The notes beneath the pieces are model-generated. The model made no database searches. It was not told where the DNA came from and saw only the letters and a program-made list of their open reading frames with translations. From contig NZ_JANQOI010000010.1 of assembly GCF_028289705.1 (NCBI RefSeq), forward strand, positions 1-64,000: 64,000 nt of DNA. Direction: 5' to 3'. Below are positions 9,148 through 17,820 of the stretch, piece after piece. Source of the DNA: Pelagibius sp. Lineage in GTDB: Bacteria > Pseudomonadota > Alphaproteobacteria > Kiloniellales > Kiloniellaceae. Each line of letters begins with the position of its first letter. Position 1 is the first letter of the stretch. Both the position numbers and the translations under genes were made by a program.

Positions 9148-9951
9148 TCAGTCGAGTCTGCAGACCAGCGAGTCCGGGTACTGGCAGGGATCGCCGGGGG
9201 CCGTGTAGGACACCCGGGCGACGACCGCGGAAACGGGTTTGCCCGGGTCGCTGAAGCCTCCGAGCCATTGCGGCATGGTCTCGCTTGCCCAGAGGCTGAA
9301 GAGGATCTTCATGGGCCGGGCCGGCAGCTTCTGCGGATCGGTCACCGTGTGGACCAGTTGCCCGTTCACGAAAAAGCGCAGGCGGTTCTTCTCCCAGACG
9401 AAGGCATAGTCGTGAAACGCGGCCTCCGCGTCGCCGGGAAGCGTCGCCAGCGTTTCGTTGCGGCCCTTTCCGTCGACGAAGTGATTGAGCTGTACCCGGG
9501 AGGTATCCTTGCCCAGGATCTCGAAGTCGATCTCGTGCCAGGGCTGCTTGTGGACCGGACCGATGTAGGTGAAGAAGGCCGTGTTGAAGCCGGAGCCGGC
9601 GACAGCCTTCATGCGGGCCTCATAGACCCCGTGGCCGAAGCGCTGCCTGCTCTGAACTTCGGCGCAGGCATAGCGCCGCTCCCCACTCGGCCGCTCAGCG
9701 AACGACAGGCGCAGTGTGCCCTCACCCACGCTGACCTGGTCGGCGGACCAAAGGCAGTTCTGATAGGTGCCGTTGGCCCAGCCATCGGAGATGTACCAGC
9801 GTTTCTCGTTAAGCCGGTCGAACTCCTCGACGAAGGAGGCCCCGGTGCGGGCCGGCTCCGCCGGTGCGCGATCCGGGAGCGCCAGAAGGTTCACGAGAAA
9901 AAGAGCCGCGAGCGCGCCGGCCGGGATGCCCGGGCCACGGGAGAGTACCAT
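9148..9951 (-). CDS. Exported glycoside hydrolase family 16 protein
   Basis: A 267-residue protein with an N-terminal hydrophobic signal segment (about 8-30) followed by a single GH16 jelly-roll domain. The catalytic signature is HEIDFEILG, with nucleophile E140, helper D142 and acid/base E144. A WASETMPQWLGG block near the C-terminus is also typical. GH16 enzymes cleave beta-1,3 or beta-1,4 glucans, xyloglucan, agar or carrageenan, or remodel exopolysaccharide; the subfamily cannot be fixed by eye. It is convergent with the kinase/regulator pair and separated from the operon upstream by a terminator, so it is probably expressed on its own. Confidence 0.85.
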   Translation of the reverse strand: MVLSRGPGIPAGALAALFLVNLLALPDRAPAEPARTGASFVEEFDRLNEKRWYISDGWANGTYQNCLWSADQVSVGEGTLRLSFAERPSGERRYACAEVQSRQRFGHGVYEARMKAVAGSGFNTAFFTYIGPVHKQPWHEIDFEILGKDTSRVQLNHFVDGKGRNETLATLPGDAEAAFHDYAFVWEKNRLRFFVNGQLVHTVTDPQKLPARPMKILFSLWASETMPQWLGGFSDPGKPVSAVVARVSYTAPGDPCQYPDSLVCRLD

Positions 9952-10094
9952 CCTGCTCCGCCCTTCTCCGATCCTGCGACGCTGCGCGGAGCCGACAGCC
10001 TAAGCCCGTGGGCACCGCGGCGGCCTCTGTCCTTTTTTGGGCGCAGGCTCCTCCGTGCCCTATGGAACGCGGAAACAATCGGATCGGGGAACCG

Positions 10095-10137
10095 AAAAGG
10101 ACTGGGGGAGCGCCCCTGGTAAGAAGCGCTCCCCCAG
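10095..10137 (-). terminator. Rho-independent-type terminator after the binding-protein operon
   Basis: A perfect 11-base-pair stem (CTGGGGGAGCG at 102-112 and CGCTCCCCCAG at 127-137 past position 10000) with a 14-base loop is followed on the minus strand by TCCTTTTCGG. It lies just after the stop codon of the binding-protein gene that ends the minus-strand operon beginning near 14869. Confidence 0.7.
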
Positions 10138-10157
10138 AAACCGAGACTTCAGGCGGT

Positions 10158-11339
10158 TCAGCCGCCAGTGCTGCGCACGGCCTGACCGTCGTAGCCGTAG
10201 ATGAAGGTCGCGCTCTCGATGAAGTTGAAAGGGATATCGAGGCCGATTTCCCGCACCTTCAGGAAGTTGATGGCGATGTCCGGCGGGGAGACGATGCCGA
10301 CCCGCAGGTCGCTCACCTTGGCCGTGCCCTGAAGCACGCTGTAGCCGTAGAGGCTCGCCAGGTGGGCGTTGCTCTCAAAGCTGATGCCGATGGACATTAC
10401 GGCGCTGTCCGGGCCCTCGGCAACCACCTCGGGAACCACGCTGAGGACCGGAACCCGGTCGGCATTGGCATTGATGGTCTCGATCTCACGGAACACGGCG
10501 GTGCTGCCGGTGATCCAGAAGATGCTGCGCTCCAGAAGCGGGTCCGACTTGCGCATGGTCGCCACGGCGGAGGGGACCAGCGTGTCCAGTTCGGCGGCCG
10601 CGTTCTTCGGATCGTCAACGGACAGCATCACCACGTTGATGCCCTTCTCCCGGGCCAGTTCGGCCATGGGATTGGCCTGGGTCTCGACGGCGCTGACGTT
10701 CTGGCTGTCGACCAGGATGGCGAAGTTCCTCAGGTCGGGCATGAAGTCCACGATGTAGGCCATCTGGACTTCGACCGGCATGTTCAGCGAGGTGAAGGCG
10801 AAATTGGTGCCGGAGCCGTGATCGTAGGAGTCCATCTGGCCGAGCAGCACCGGGTCCTTGGAACAGACGGAAACCACCGGGATTTCGCCGCCCTTGTAGT
10901 TGTTCCAGAGATAGGCGGTCGAGCGCGAGCCCATGGAAAAGATCAGTTCGCTGCCGTTCTTCTCGGCCATCGCAATGGCCTGCTCGCCCTGCTTTTCGTC
11001 ACCCCCGTAGTTGTAGACGGTGAACTCGGCATTGACGCCCTTGTTGGCGAAGACCGTCAGGATCTTGGAGATGGCGACGTCGTAGGCCGACGAAGGCTTG
11101 GGATAGAGCACGAAGACCTTGCGCGCCGGGCCCGAGCCGTCGATCCGGGTGATGCGGACCTGGTTCTCGTCGCCCTCGACCGCGGTGAAGTCCCACTGGG
11201 CCCCCAGGGTCGCTTCATAGCGGAACCAACTGCTGTAGCCCGGCTCGGCCGCCCTGGCAGGCGAACCCGCCAGAAGCATCAGGCAGACCACAATTGAGCA
11301 GGCGACGAAGATGCGGTGAAGCATATGCGTCTGGGTCAT
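10158..11339 (-). CDS. Orphan ABC-type substrate-binding protein (PF04392/TrpX-like)
   Basis: A 393-residue periplasmic protein with a signal peptide of about 30 residues ending in ARAAEP. The fold pattern (KVFVLYPKPSSAYDVAISKIL, GSELIFSMGSRST, VPVVSVC-like strand-helix alternation, and a C-terminal GISPP-like turn) resembles the ABC_sub_bind (PF04392) family, whose members include tryptophan or tyrosine binders. No ABC permease or ATPase gene is adjacent. It begins 3 bases after the stop of the sensor-MFS gene, so the two are almost certainly cotranscribed. It may serve as a ligand-presenting partner for the extracytoplasmic domains of that protein, which is inference. Confidence 0.75.
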   Translation of the reverse strand: MTQTHMLHRIFVACSIVVCLMLLAGSPARAAEPGYSSWFRYEATLGAQWDFTAVEGDENQVRITRIDGSGPARKVFVLYPKPSSAYDVAISKILTVFANKGVNAEFTVYNYGGDEKQGEQAIAMAEKNGSELIFSMGSRSTAYLWNNYKGGEIPVVSVCSKDPVLLGQMDSYDHGSGTNFAFTSLNMPVEVQMAYIVDFMPDLRNFAILVDSQNVSAVETQANPMAELAREKGINVVMLSVDDPKNAAAELDTLVPSAVATMRKSDPLLERSIFWITGSTAVFREIETINANADRVPVLSVVPEVVAEGPDSAVMSIGISFESNAHLASLYGYSVLQGTAKVSDLRVGIVSPPDIAINFLKVREIGLDIPFNFIESATFIYGYDGQAVRSTGG

Positions 11340-11341
11340 TG

Positions 11342-13735
11342 TCAGCTTTCCTCTCTCTCGCTGGCGAGATCGTTGTAGGGAGTGGGGCGGATCGCAAAAA
11401 GCAGCCCGAGAACCGCCACACCGATACCGATTTGCAGAATGATCGTGGGGCTTTGGCCATAGAAGGCGAAGAGCTGACCGACGACCAGAGGGCCGGCCAC
11501 GTGTCCGATGCGCTCCAGGAAGCGGTAGGCGGCGGAGGTCGAGGCCTCGCCGATCTGGCGTGACAGCTTGGAGTTCACCACATGGGTCACGACCGGCGCA
11601 TTGATGAATCCATGGGCGGCACCGACCGTCGCGGCGCCCAACACCAGCATCAGGGTCGAAACCATGGAGCTGCTGGTCAGCAGGCCGTGGTCGGTGTTTG
11701 CGGTGAGGCCGATGACCACCATACCCAGCCCGGACAGCAGGGCGCCGATCACGAGGACCGAATTGGTCTGCCCCGAGCGGTCGACGGTGCGTGAGATATA
11801 GGCACTGGAGATGACCACCGCGACCGCGTAGATCATCAGCACCTGGCCGATGTCTTCCTGGCGGTATTCGGCCGCCTGCATCAGCAGCGGCAAGGCGAAG
11901 ATGATGACGCCGGTAAGCACCGCCTTGGCGGGGATGCCGATCAGCATGATGGTGCGCAGGAACTCAAAGCTGCGAACCACGTCGGCGATGTCCGTCAGGA
12001 TGCTCCGCGCCTTGGCGGCGGTGGCCGCGTTCATTTTCACCGGCGGCACGACGACCAGGGTGTAGAGCATCATCACAAAAGCAACGGAACTGCCGATCAG
12101 GAACACACCCTGGGGACCGAGCTGTGTGACCAGCAGCGAGCCGATGGCCATGCCAGAGATCATGCCGCCCTGGAAGCCGAACACGATGATCGCATTGCCC
12201 TGGGTCCGCTCCGAGCGCGCGGCTGTCGCCAGGATGTAGGATTGCACCCCGATAAACAGCATACCCTGCCCGAGGCCGGAGAGAATGCGGGCGAGAATCA
12301 CCGCTTCGAAGGTCGGGTAGAGCGCGAGAATCGAAAGGCCCGCAGCCGAGAAGACCAGGCCCAGATACATGAGCGGTCGCGCGCCGTGCCGCCGCTGGGC
12401 AAAGAATCCCGCAGGTATCAGACTCGACGCGAAGGCGATGAAGTAACTGGTAAAGCCCAGCGATGCGGCGGCCTCGGACAGCCCCGCATTCAAGGCGGCA
12501 GCCTGGATGAACTGCGGCAGGAAGGCGTAGGTGAGGTGTTCCGAGAGCACGGCGACGAAGAACACCGGTTTGACCAGCAAGAGGGCTCGCTGGTCCTCGG
12601 TCGCGTCCGGAACCGCGTCCAAAGCGTCCCTGGGGCGTTTCGCCATCTGTACCGAGCCGGCGAACTGCAGAAACACGCCGGCCATGAAGGCGGATGCCAG
12701 GAACAGAGCGGCGAAGTTCTTCACGCTGCGTATGGTCTGTCGCACGACGATATCGCCGGGCACCGACACGGCGACCTGGACGGAGCGGCCTGCCGATGTG
12801 CCGACATCCAGCAGGTACTCGTAGTCGTTGCTGTTACTTCGCCACGGCCGTCCGATGGAGGCGCTGTTGGTATGAATGGCGACCTTGCCGTCGATCACCA
12901 GCCCGGCGGAGCGGATGTCCGAGTTGAGTTCCTTGAAGTCGGCAAAGACCTTCTCAAGCCCCTGCACCTCCAGAATATTGAGGTTGAGCTCCAAGACGTT
13001 GTCGATTCGTTGGCCGAGGGAATCGGCCAGGCCCTTGGTCTTGGCCCGCGCGCCGTCGGAATACAAAGAAACCAACGTCACGATGACTATGGCGGAGATA
13101 CTGGTGAAAATCAGGCCATAGACGACCTGCATCCATCTTCGGCGCCGGCCGGCAAGCTGTGAGGCCTGCATGGCCACAAAGATGCCGAAGCCGACCGCCG
13201 CAACGGCCGATGCCAGCAAAACCGGCTTGAAACTCTCGGCAACGCGCTCCTCGACAACGGCCAGAGGCATGCTGAGGGTCAGGCTGCCGACGTTCTCAAA
13301 GCGGTTGCGCAGGGGAAGAATGACCTGCAGCGTGGTGTCGTTTTGCCAAGCGCTGAACGGCAGGGTCTTGTCTTGGGCAATGGGCTCCATGCCCAGCAGC
13401 AGTTCTGCCGGCTCCCTGCCCGCCTCGAAGACGATCTGTCCGCTGGCATCGAAAGCCGCAACCGAGGCCAGGGTGTTATCGGAGGTCAGCAACGAAACGG
13501 CGCTGGTCCGAAAGCCGACAAACTGCTTCAGCGGCAGGCCCGGGCGCAGGAAATGCTCCATGTTGCTCTGCAGGCTTCTGCCCAGAGCCGCGAGCTTCTC
13601 GATCTGAAACTGGGTAAAGGTCCGCTTTGCCTCACCGGTCCCCACGTAAATCAGCAGCAGCAAGGACAGCCCCGTGACGATTGCCATCGTCAGGCCATCC
13701 AAGGCGGCGCTATGCCAGGAGGATCGCTGCTTCAT
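11342..13735 (-). CDS. Fusion of two extracytoplasmic sensor-like domains with an MFS transporter
   Basis: A 797-residue inner-membrane protein. Membrane segments at about 11-31 and 171-190 bracket a first periplasmic domain; segments at about 203-224 and 340-360 bracket a second (with VIDGKVAIHTN and SVQVAVSV blocks typical of Cache/PAS-like folds). From about residue 388 a 12-segment MFS domain follows, including GFFAQRRHGARP in the loop 2-3 position and RILSGLGQGMLF. The N-terminal half looks like a chemoreceptor or sensor-kinase input module, here attached to a transporter rather than a kinase. It lies in an operon with an ATP-grasp ligase upstream (33-base gap) and the binding protein downstream. 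Transport substrate unknown. Confidence 0.8.
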   Translation of the reverse strand: MKQRSSWHSAALDGLTMAIVTGLSLLLLIYVGTGEAKRTFTQFQIEKLAALGRSLQSNMEHFLRPGLPLKQFVGFRTSAVSLLTSDNTLASVAAFDASGQIVFEAGREPAELLLGMEPIAQDKTLPFSAWQNDTTLQVILPLRNRFENVGSLTLSMPLAVVEERVAESFKPVLLASAVAAVGFGIFVAMQASQLAGRRRRWMQVVYGLIFTSISAIVIVTLVSLYSDGARAKTKGLADSLGQRIDNVLELNLNILEVQGLEKVFADFKELNSDIRSAGLVIDGKVAIHTNSASIGRPWRSNSNDYEYLLDVGTSAGRSVQVAVSVPGDIVVRQTIRSVKNFAALFLASAFMAGVFLQFAGSVQMAKRPRDALDAVPDATEDQRALLLVKPVFFVAVLSEHLTYAFLPQFIQAAALNAGLSEAAASLGFTSYFIAFASSLIPAGFFAQRRHGARPLMYLGLVFSAAGLSILALYPTFEAVILARILSGLGQGMLFIGVQSYILATAARSERTQGNAIIVFGFQGGMISGMAIGSLLVTQLGPQGVFLIGSSVAFVMMLYTLVVVPPVKMNAATAAKARSILTDIADVVRSFEFLRTIMLIGIPAKAVLTGVIIFALPLLMQAAEYRQEDIGQVLMIYAVAVVISSAYISRTVDRSGQTNSVLVIGALLSGLGMVVIGLTANTDHGLLTSSSMVSTLMLVLGAATVGAAHGFINAPVVTHVVNSKLSRQIGEASTSAAYRFLERIGHVAGPLVVGQLFAFYGQSPTIILQIGIGVAVLGLLFAIRPTPYNDLASEREES

Positions 13736-13768
13736 TATCCAAACTCGGTCCGCTGCGCAAAACCCTGA

Positions 13769-14869
13769 CTATTGTTGCTCGAATAAGGTTTGCAGATGAT
13801 GAACCGTTCCGCGCCGTTGGCAGAAAAGCAGATCGATCCTGTCTGCAAGCAGGGATAAGACCAGGTCGTCGTAGTCCATGCCGTGCTCGGCAAGGCCGGC
13901 ACAGACAAGGCTGATCTTGTCGCCTTTCGGCATTTTGAGGTCCGGTTTAGGGTTGGCCTCCAGGATATAGAGCTCGCCGTCCTCGGCCATGCGCAGGTCA
14001 AGGCGGGTCAGGGTCTCCAGATTGAGGCCGAGATAGACTTCAAGCGCGATCTCTTCGAGCCTCGCAATGAGCTCCGGCTCGGTATCCCGCGTCAGCAGCC
14101 GCAGCCGACTGGTCGAAATCGGCTTCTGGTCCATGGAGGTGAAGATGCGCTCATCGCTCTCCAGAACCCGTTCCGTCGGGGAAAAGGCGAAGGGCTTGCA
14201 ACCGACCTGAAGCTCGCGGTTACGCGCGGTCACCGGGCCGCCGATCGCGACGCAGAATTCCCGGCCCGGCAGAAACCGTTCGATGATCACGTGGTTCTGG
14301 GTCGCGTGGAAAACCTGCTCGACCACGGCCGAGGTGTCTTTCCAGTCGTCGACGACATGCACGTGAAGCGAAGCCCGGCCAGAGGCGGGTTTGACGACAA
14401 GAGGCCCGTCATAGCCGGCGAACACGTTCTTGAAGTGCGTGTTCCGCTCGGGCTCGAAGGGCCCGCGTGCCAGGTGCCAGGTGATGAAGGGCGAGGTCTT
14501 GAGGCCCAGCGATTCGGCCTCCCGCTTGAACAGCGGTTTGTTGTCCAGGATGCTGGTGGTCAGCGGGTCATGGCCGACATAGGGGACGCCGAACATTTCC
14601 AGCATCGCCGGACCATGGGCCATGGGATTATATCCCTGGATGCCGCCGGTATTCAGCCAGGCGAAGTGAATGGCCCGCTTGCGCAACTCGTCGCCCAGGC
14701 TCATGTCGTCGGGCAGCACGTGGACGGAACGGAATCCTACCCGCTCCAAGGCGCCGGCGATGTCGCGGGCCACTGCCTCGTAGCTTTTCCAGGGACGGGT
14801 ATTGGGGGTCTCGTAGATGACGTTGCCGGGGATGCACTTGTCGCCGCCGTAGATCACGGCGATGTTCAT
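13769..14869 (-). CDS. D-alanine--D-alanine ligase-like ATP-grasp enzyme
   Basis: A 366-residue ATP-grasp ligase. The N-terminus MNIAVIYGG resembles the opening of Ddl enzymes; a DNKPLFKREAESLGLKT segment, a VVKPASGRAS block (ATP-binding Lys), an E-rich grasp strand (IIERFLPGREFCVAIGG), and the C-terminal metal-binding DLRMAEDGELYILEANPKPDL match the family. Ddl joins two D-alanines for peptidoglycan; this copy is probably a specialised amino acid or peptide ligase, because it sits in an operon with a sensor-MFS protein and a binding protein and not in a cell-wall cluster. I chose the ATG at 14869 (AAGAG upstream) over one at 15004, which would add 45 residues unlike the family. Confidence 0.75.
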   Translation of the reverse strand: MNIAVIYGGDKCIPGNVIYETPNTRPWKSYEAVARDIAGALERVGFRSVHVLPDDMSLGDELRKRAIHFAWLNTGGIQGYNPMAHGPAMLEMFGVPYVGHDPLTTSILDNKPLFKREAESLGLKTSPFITWHLARGPFEPERNTHFKNVFAGYDGPLVVKPASGRASLHVHVVDDWKDTSAVVEQVFHATQNHVIIERFLPGREFCVAIGGPVTARNRELQVGCKPFAFSPTERVLESDERIFTSMDQKPISTSRLRLLTRDTEPELIARLEEIALEVYLGLNLETLTRLDLRMAEDGELYILEANPKPDLKMPKGDKISLVCAGLAEHGMDYDDLVLSLLADRIDLLFCQRRGTVHHLQTLFEQQ

Positions 14870-15194
14870 CCGGCTCTTAAAGCACTCGATTTGACGCTCC
14901 AGTTGACCGCTCCGCCCCTGGCGCCGGGGTGGATGATCACGGGAATCAAGCCAGCGAACTCGAAACGCAGGTTCCTGCTCAAGCGCTTGATAGTTCACGT
15001 CCATGGAATCCCGTCAGCCCCCGTAAACATTTCTACAGGCCGCCAGACGTTAATTTCCGGTAGTTAAAATTCCATGAAAAATGCCGCGTAGCGCTTATGG
15101 CACTTCGGGCCTCGGAATAAAGGAATGCTTAATTACTATTGCTTAAACGTACGAAATACTTCTTTCGTCAAACAACCTGTGGGCCAGTCGCGAT
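14870..15194. promoter_or_regulatory. Divergent promoter region, ligase operon versus GAF-PAS kinase
   Basis: About 325 bases separate the ATP-grasp operon from the divergent kinase operon. The half next to the kinase (15060-15180) is distinctly AT-rich, with TTAATTACTATTGCTTAAAC, and should hold the promoters. I see no convincing palindromic operator. If the ligase starts at 15004, part of this stretch is coding. Confidence 0.45.
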
Positions 15195-17342
15195 ATGGGT
15201 GAAATCAGGGCGCAGCCAAGGGACTCCGGGCCGGCCAGCGACATGGACGAAGCGCCGGACGACGTTGGCTATCATCCGCATGCGACACAGAGCAGCGACA
15301 GCGACAGTCGCTTCGAGAACGACCTGCTGCTGAGGCTGTTGCGCTGTCAGAGCGAAGTCCTTGGCCACATCACCAGCAAGGCATCGACCGACGAAACCTG
15401 CGCGCCGATCTTCGCGACGGCCACCAACCAGCTGTCACCTTGTGGTTGCGGCATCGAAATCCGCAGCCCGCGGTCCGGGCTGGTTTACCACCTGGCGCAA
15501 CAGGGCCTGTCCAACGAGATTGTCCGACACGGTGCGCATCGCCCCATAGAAGAGTGCAAGAGCCTGGGCGCACATTGCATCACCCAGGGCCAGGTGGTCC
15601 TGGTGACCGATCTGCAGCAACCGTCCAAGACTCTGGGCGACGAGCTTCGCAGCTCTCTTCTGGGGGCCGGTATCCGCGCGGCCTGGGCGCTTCCCGTTCC
15701 TGACGAGGACGGCCTCATCATCGGATCCTTGACCTTCTATTTCGAAGAGCCCTTTACCGCTGCCAGCAAGGACTGGCAGGTTGTGGAGTTCCTGGCGGAC
15801 CTGGCAAGCCATGCGGTGATTCACCGCCTCAGCCGGCAGGCCAAGAAGGTTGCCGACAGCCGCTTCGACGTGCTCAGCGACGCCGTGCCTGGCGTCGTCT
15901 ATCAGCGGATCGTGACCCCCGATGGTCAGATTCGCTACACCTACATCAGCGATTCTGCGGAGGATCTGTTCGGTGTTCCCGCCCGGGAAATCCTGGAGGA
16001 TCCCAACGCTCTGTTCGACTGTCATGGCGAGGGCTACCGCGAGGGCTTTCGCGACCGCCTTCTCGAGGCGTCTCGGCGGCTGGAGATCTGGGACGTCGAG
16101 GCCACCATCGTCTCGCGCGACGGCAGCACCAAGTACACCCACGCGATTGCCAAGCCGCTGAAGCAGGCCGACGGCACCGTGGTCTGGAACGGTGTCATTC
16201 TCGATGCGACCCGCATCAAGGAAGCCGAGATGGAAGCGGCGGCCGCCGAGGTGAGAACCCGGCAGGCGATCGTTGAGAGCCTCAATCAGGGCTTTGTCCT
16301 TTTCGATGCTCAGGACAGTCTGGTGATCGCCAACGCCAAGCTGCGCAGCTATTACCCGCAGCTCGCCGAACAGCTACAGCCGGGGACCAGCCTCGCCGAC
16401 TTCCACGAGGCCGAACGCAGGCTGGGCATTACAGCGCCGGATGAGGACGACGACTTCGACGACGAAGTCCACTCAAACGTCGAGGAGCGCAACCTCTCCG
16501 ACAAGGCCTGGCTGCTGGTTCAGACCCACAAAGGCGAAGGCGGCGAAACCGTCATTCTCTATACCGAGATCACCGAACTGAAGGAGCGCGAGACGGCGCT
16601 GGCGCGGTCGAACCGCGAGCTTCAGGACTTCGCTTCGGTGGCGTCGCACGATCTGCAGGAACCGCTGCGCAAGATCGAGGCCTTCGGCGACCGCCTGGCC
16701 ACGCGCTGCACCGGGCAGCTCGACGACCAGGGCCAGATGTACCTGGAGCGCATGCAGAGTGCCGCGGGCCGGATGCGGCTGTTGATCAACGATCTGCTGA
16801 CCTATTCCCGCGTGACCACAAAAGGCAGGCCCTTTGAGCCCTGCGATCTCAATCAGATCGCCAAGGAGGTCATGTCCGACCTCCAGGTCCGTCTCGAGGA
16901 AACCCGCGGAACGGTGGAGGTGGAGTCCCTGCCGACCATCGATGCCGATACGGTTCAGATGCGCCAGCTCTTCCAGAACATCGTCAGCAATGCCCTCAAG
17001 TATCACCGGGACGGTGTTGCCCCCAAAGTGAAGATCAGCAGCGCCGTCACCGGTGACGAGGCGCGGCCTTGCTGCGAGATCCAGTTCGTCGACAACGGCA
17101 TCGGATTTGAGATGCGCTATGCGGAGCGCATCTTCAGCATTTTCCAACGTCTGCATGGTAACCAGGAATTTGAAGGCACCGGCATCGGCCTTGCGACCTG
17201 CCGCAAGATCATCGAACGACACGACGGTTCGATCACGGTGGATAGCGTGGTTGGTGAGGGCACGACCTTTACGGTCAAGCTTCCGGTCGCCCGTAAGGGA
17301 GAGACAGTGAGACGCGAGGAAGAGGAGCGCAAAGCATCATGA
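15195..17342 (+). CDS. GAF-PAS-PAS sensor histidine kinase
   Basis: A 715-residue soluble kinase. A GAF-like domain covers about 45-215 (HITSKASTDE, then ALPVPDEDGLIIGSLTFYF). A PAS domain with a PAC tail lies at about 225-345 (SDAVPGVVYQR, AEDLFGVPA), and a second PAS-7-like domain at 350-465 (ESLNQGFVLFDA). The HisKA domain has SVASHDLQEPLRK with phospho-acceptor H485, and the HATPase has NIVSNALKYH, DNGIGFE and GTGIGLATC. The SHDLQEPLR form is typical of phytochrome-like and bacterial GAF/PAS kinases paired with Rcp1-like receivers. It overlaps the next receiver gene by four bases. The start is uncertain: ATGs at 15195 and 15243 both lack a strong ribosome binding site. Confidence 0.88.
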   Translation: MGEIRAQPRDSGPASDMDEAPDDVGYHPHATQSSDSDSRFENDLLLRLLRCQSEVLGHITSKASTDETCAPIFATATNQLSPCGCGIEIRSPRSGLVYHLAQQGLSNEIVRHGAHRPIEECKSLGAHCITQGQVVLVTDLQQPSKTLGDELRSSLLGAGIRAAWALPVPDEDGLIIGSLTFYFEEPFTAASKDWQVVEFLADLASHAVIHRLSRQAKKVADSRFDVLSDAVPGVVYQRIVTPDGQIRYTYISDSAEDLFGVPAREILEDPNALFDCHGEGYREGFRDRLLEASRRLEIWDVEATIVSRDGSTKYTHAIAKPLKQADGTVVWNGVILDATRIKEAEMEAAAAEVRTRQAIVESLNQGFVLFDAQDSLVIANAKLRSYYPQLAEQLQPGTSLADFHEAERRLGITAPDEDDDFDDEVHSNVEERNLSDKAWLLVQTHKGEGGETVILYTEITELKERETALARSNRELQDFASVASHDLQEPLRKIEAFGDRLATRCTGQLDDQGQMYLERMQSAAGRMRLLINDLLTYSRVTTKGRPFEPCDLNQIAKEVMSDLQVRLEETRGTVEVESLPTIDADTVQMRQLFQNIVSNALKYHRDGVAPKVKISSAVTGDEARPCCEIQFVDNGIGFEMRYAERIFSIFQRLHGNQEFEGTGIGLATCRKIIERHDGSITVDSVVGEGTTFTVKLPVARKGETVRREEEERKAS

Positions 17343-17803
17343 CTTCGGGCAAGCCCATCACGATCCTCGTTGCCGACGACGATCCCGATGATCGTCTGTT
17401 GATCGAGGACGCCTTCCTGGAGAGCAAGCTTGGCAACAAGCTCTACTTCGTGAAGGACGGAATCGAACTGCTGGAGTACCTTCGGCACGAAGGCGAGTAT
17501 GCCAATCCCGAAGTCTCGCCCCGGCCCGGTATCATTCTGCTCGATCTCAACATGCCGCGCATGGACGGGCGCGAAGCGCTGGTCGAGATCAAGAAGGATC
17601 CGAACCTCAAGCAGATTCCCATCGTCGTGCTGACGACCTCCAAGGCCGAAGAGGATATCTTGCGGACCTACGATACCGGGGTGAATTCCTTCATCACCAA
17701 GCCGGTCACATTTGAGGGTCTGGTCGATTTGGTGAGGGTCCTCACCAGCTATTGGATCCAGATCGTCGAGCTGCCGCCGGCCGAAGTGATGGCAGAGACC
17801 TAA
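17339..17803 (+). CDS. Rcp1-like single-domain response regulator
   Basis: A 154-residue stand-alone receiver with acidic pocket DDDPDD (13-18), phospho-acceptor D69 in [13 protein letters not shown], Thr in [10 protein letters not shown] and Lys in [10 protein letters not shown]. The [18 protein letters not shown] opening is characteristic of Rcp1-type regulators of bacteriophytochrome-like kinases. The four-base overlap with the kinase gene marks it as its partner, and a receiver-kinase hybrid follows 17 bases downstream, which suggests a three-protein relay. Confidence 0.92.
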   Translation: MTSGKPITILVADDDPDDRLLIEDAFLESKLGNKLYFVKDGIELLEYLRHEGEYANPEVSPRPGIILLDLNMPRMDGREALVEIKKDPNLKQIPIVVLTTSKAEEDILRTYDTGVNSFITKPVTFEGLVDLVRVLTSYWIQIVELPPAEVMAET

Positions 17804-17820
17804 GCCGGGCCGCCGCGACC

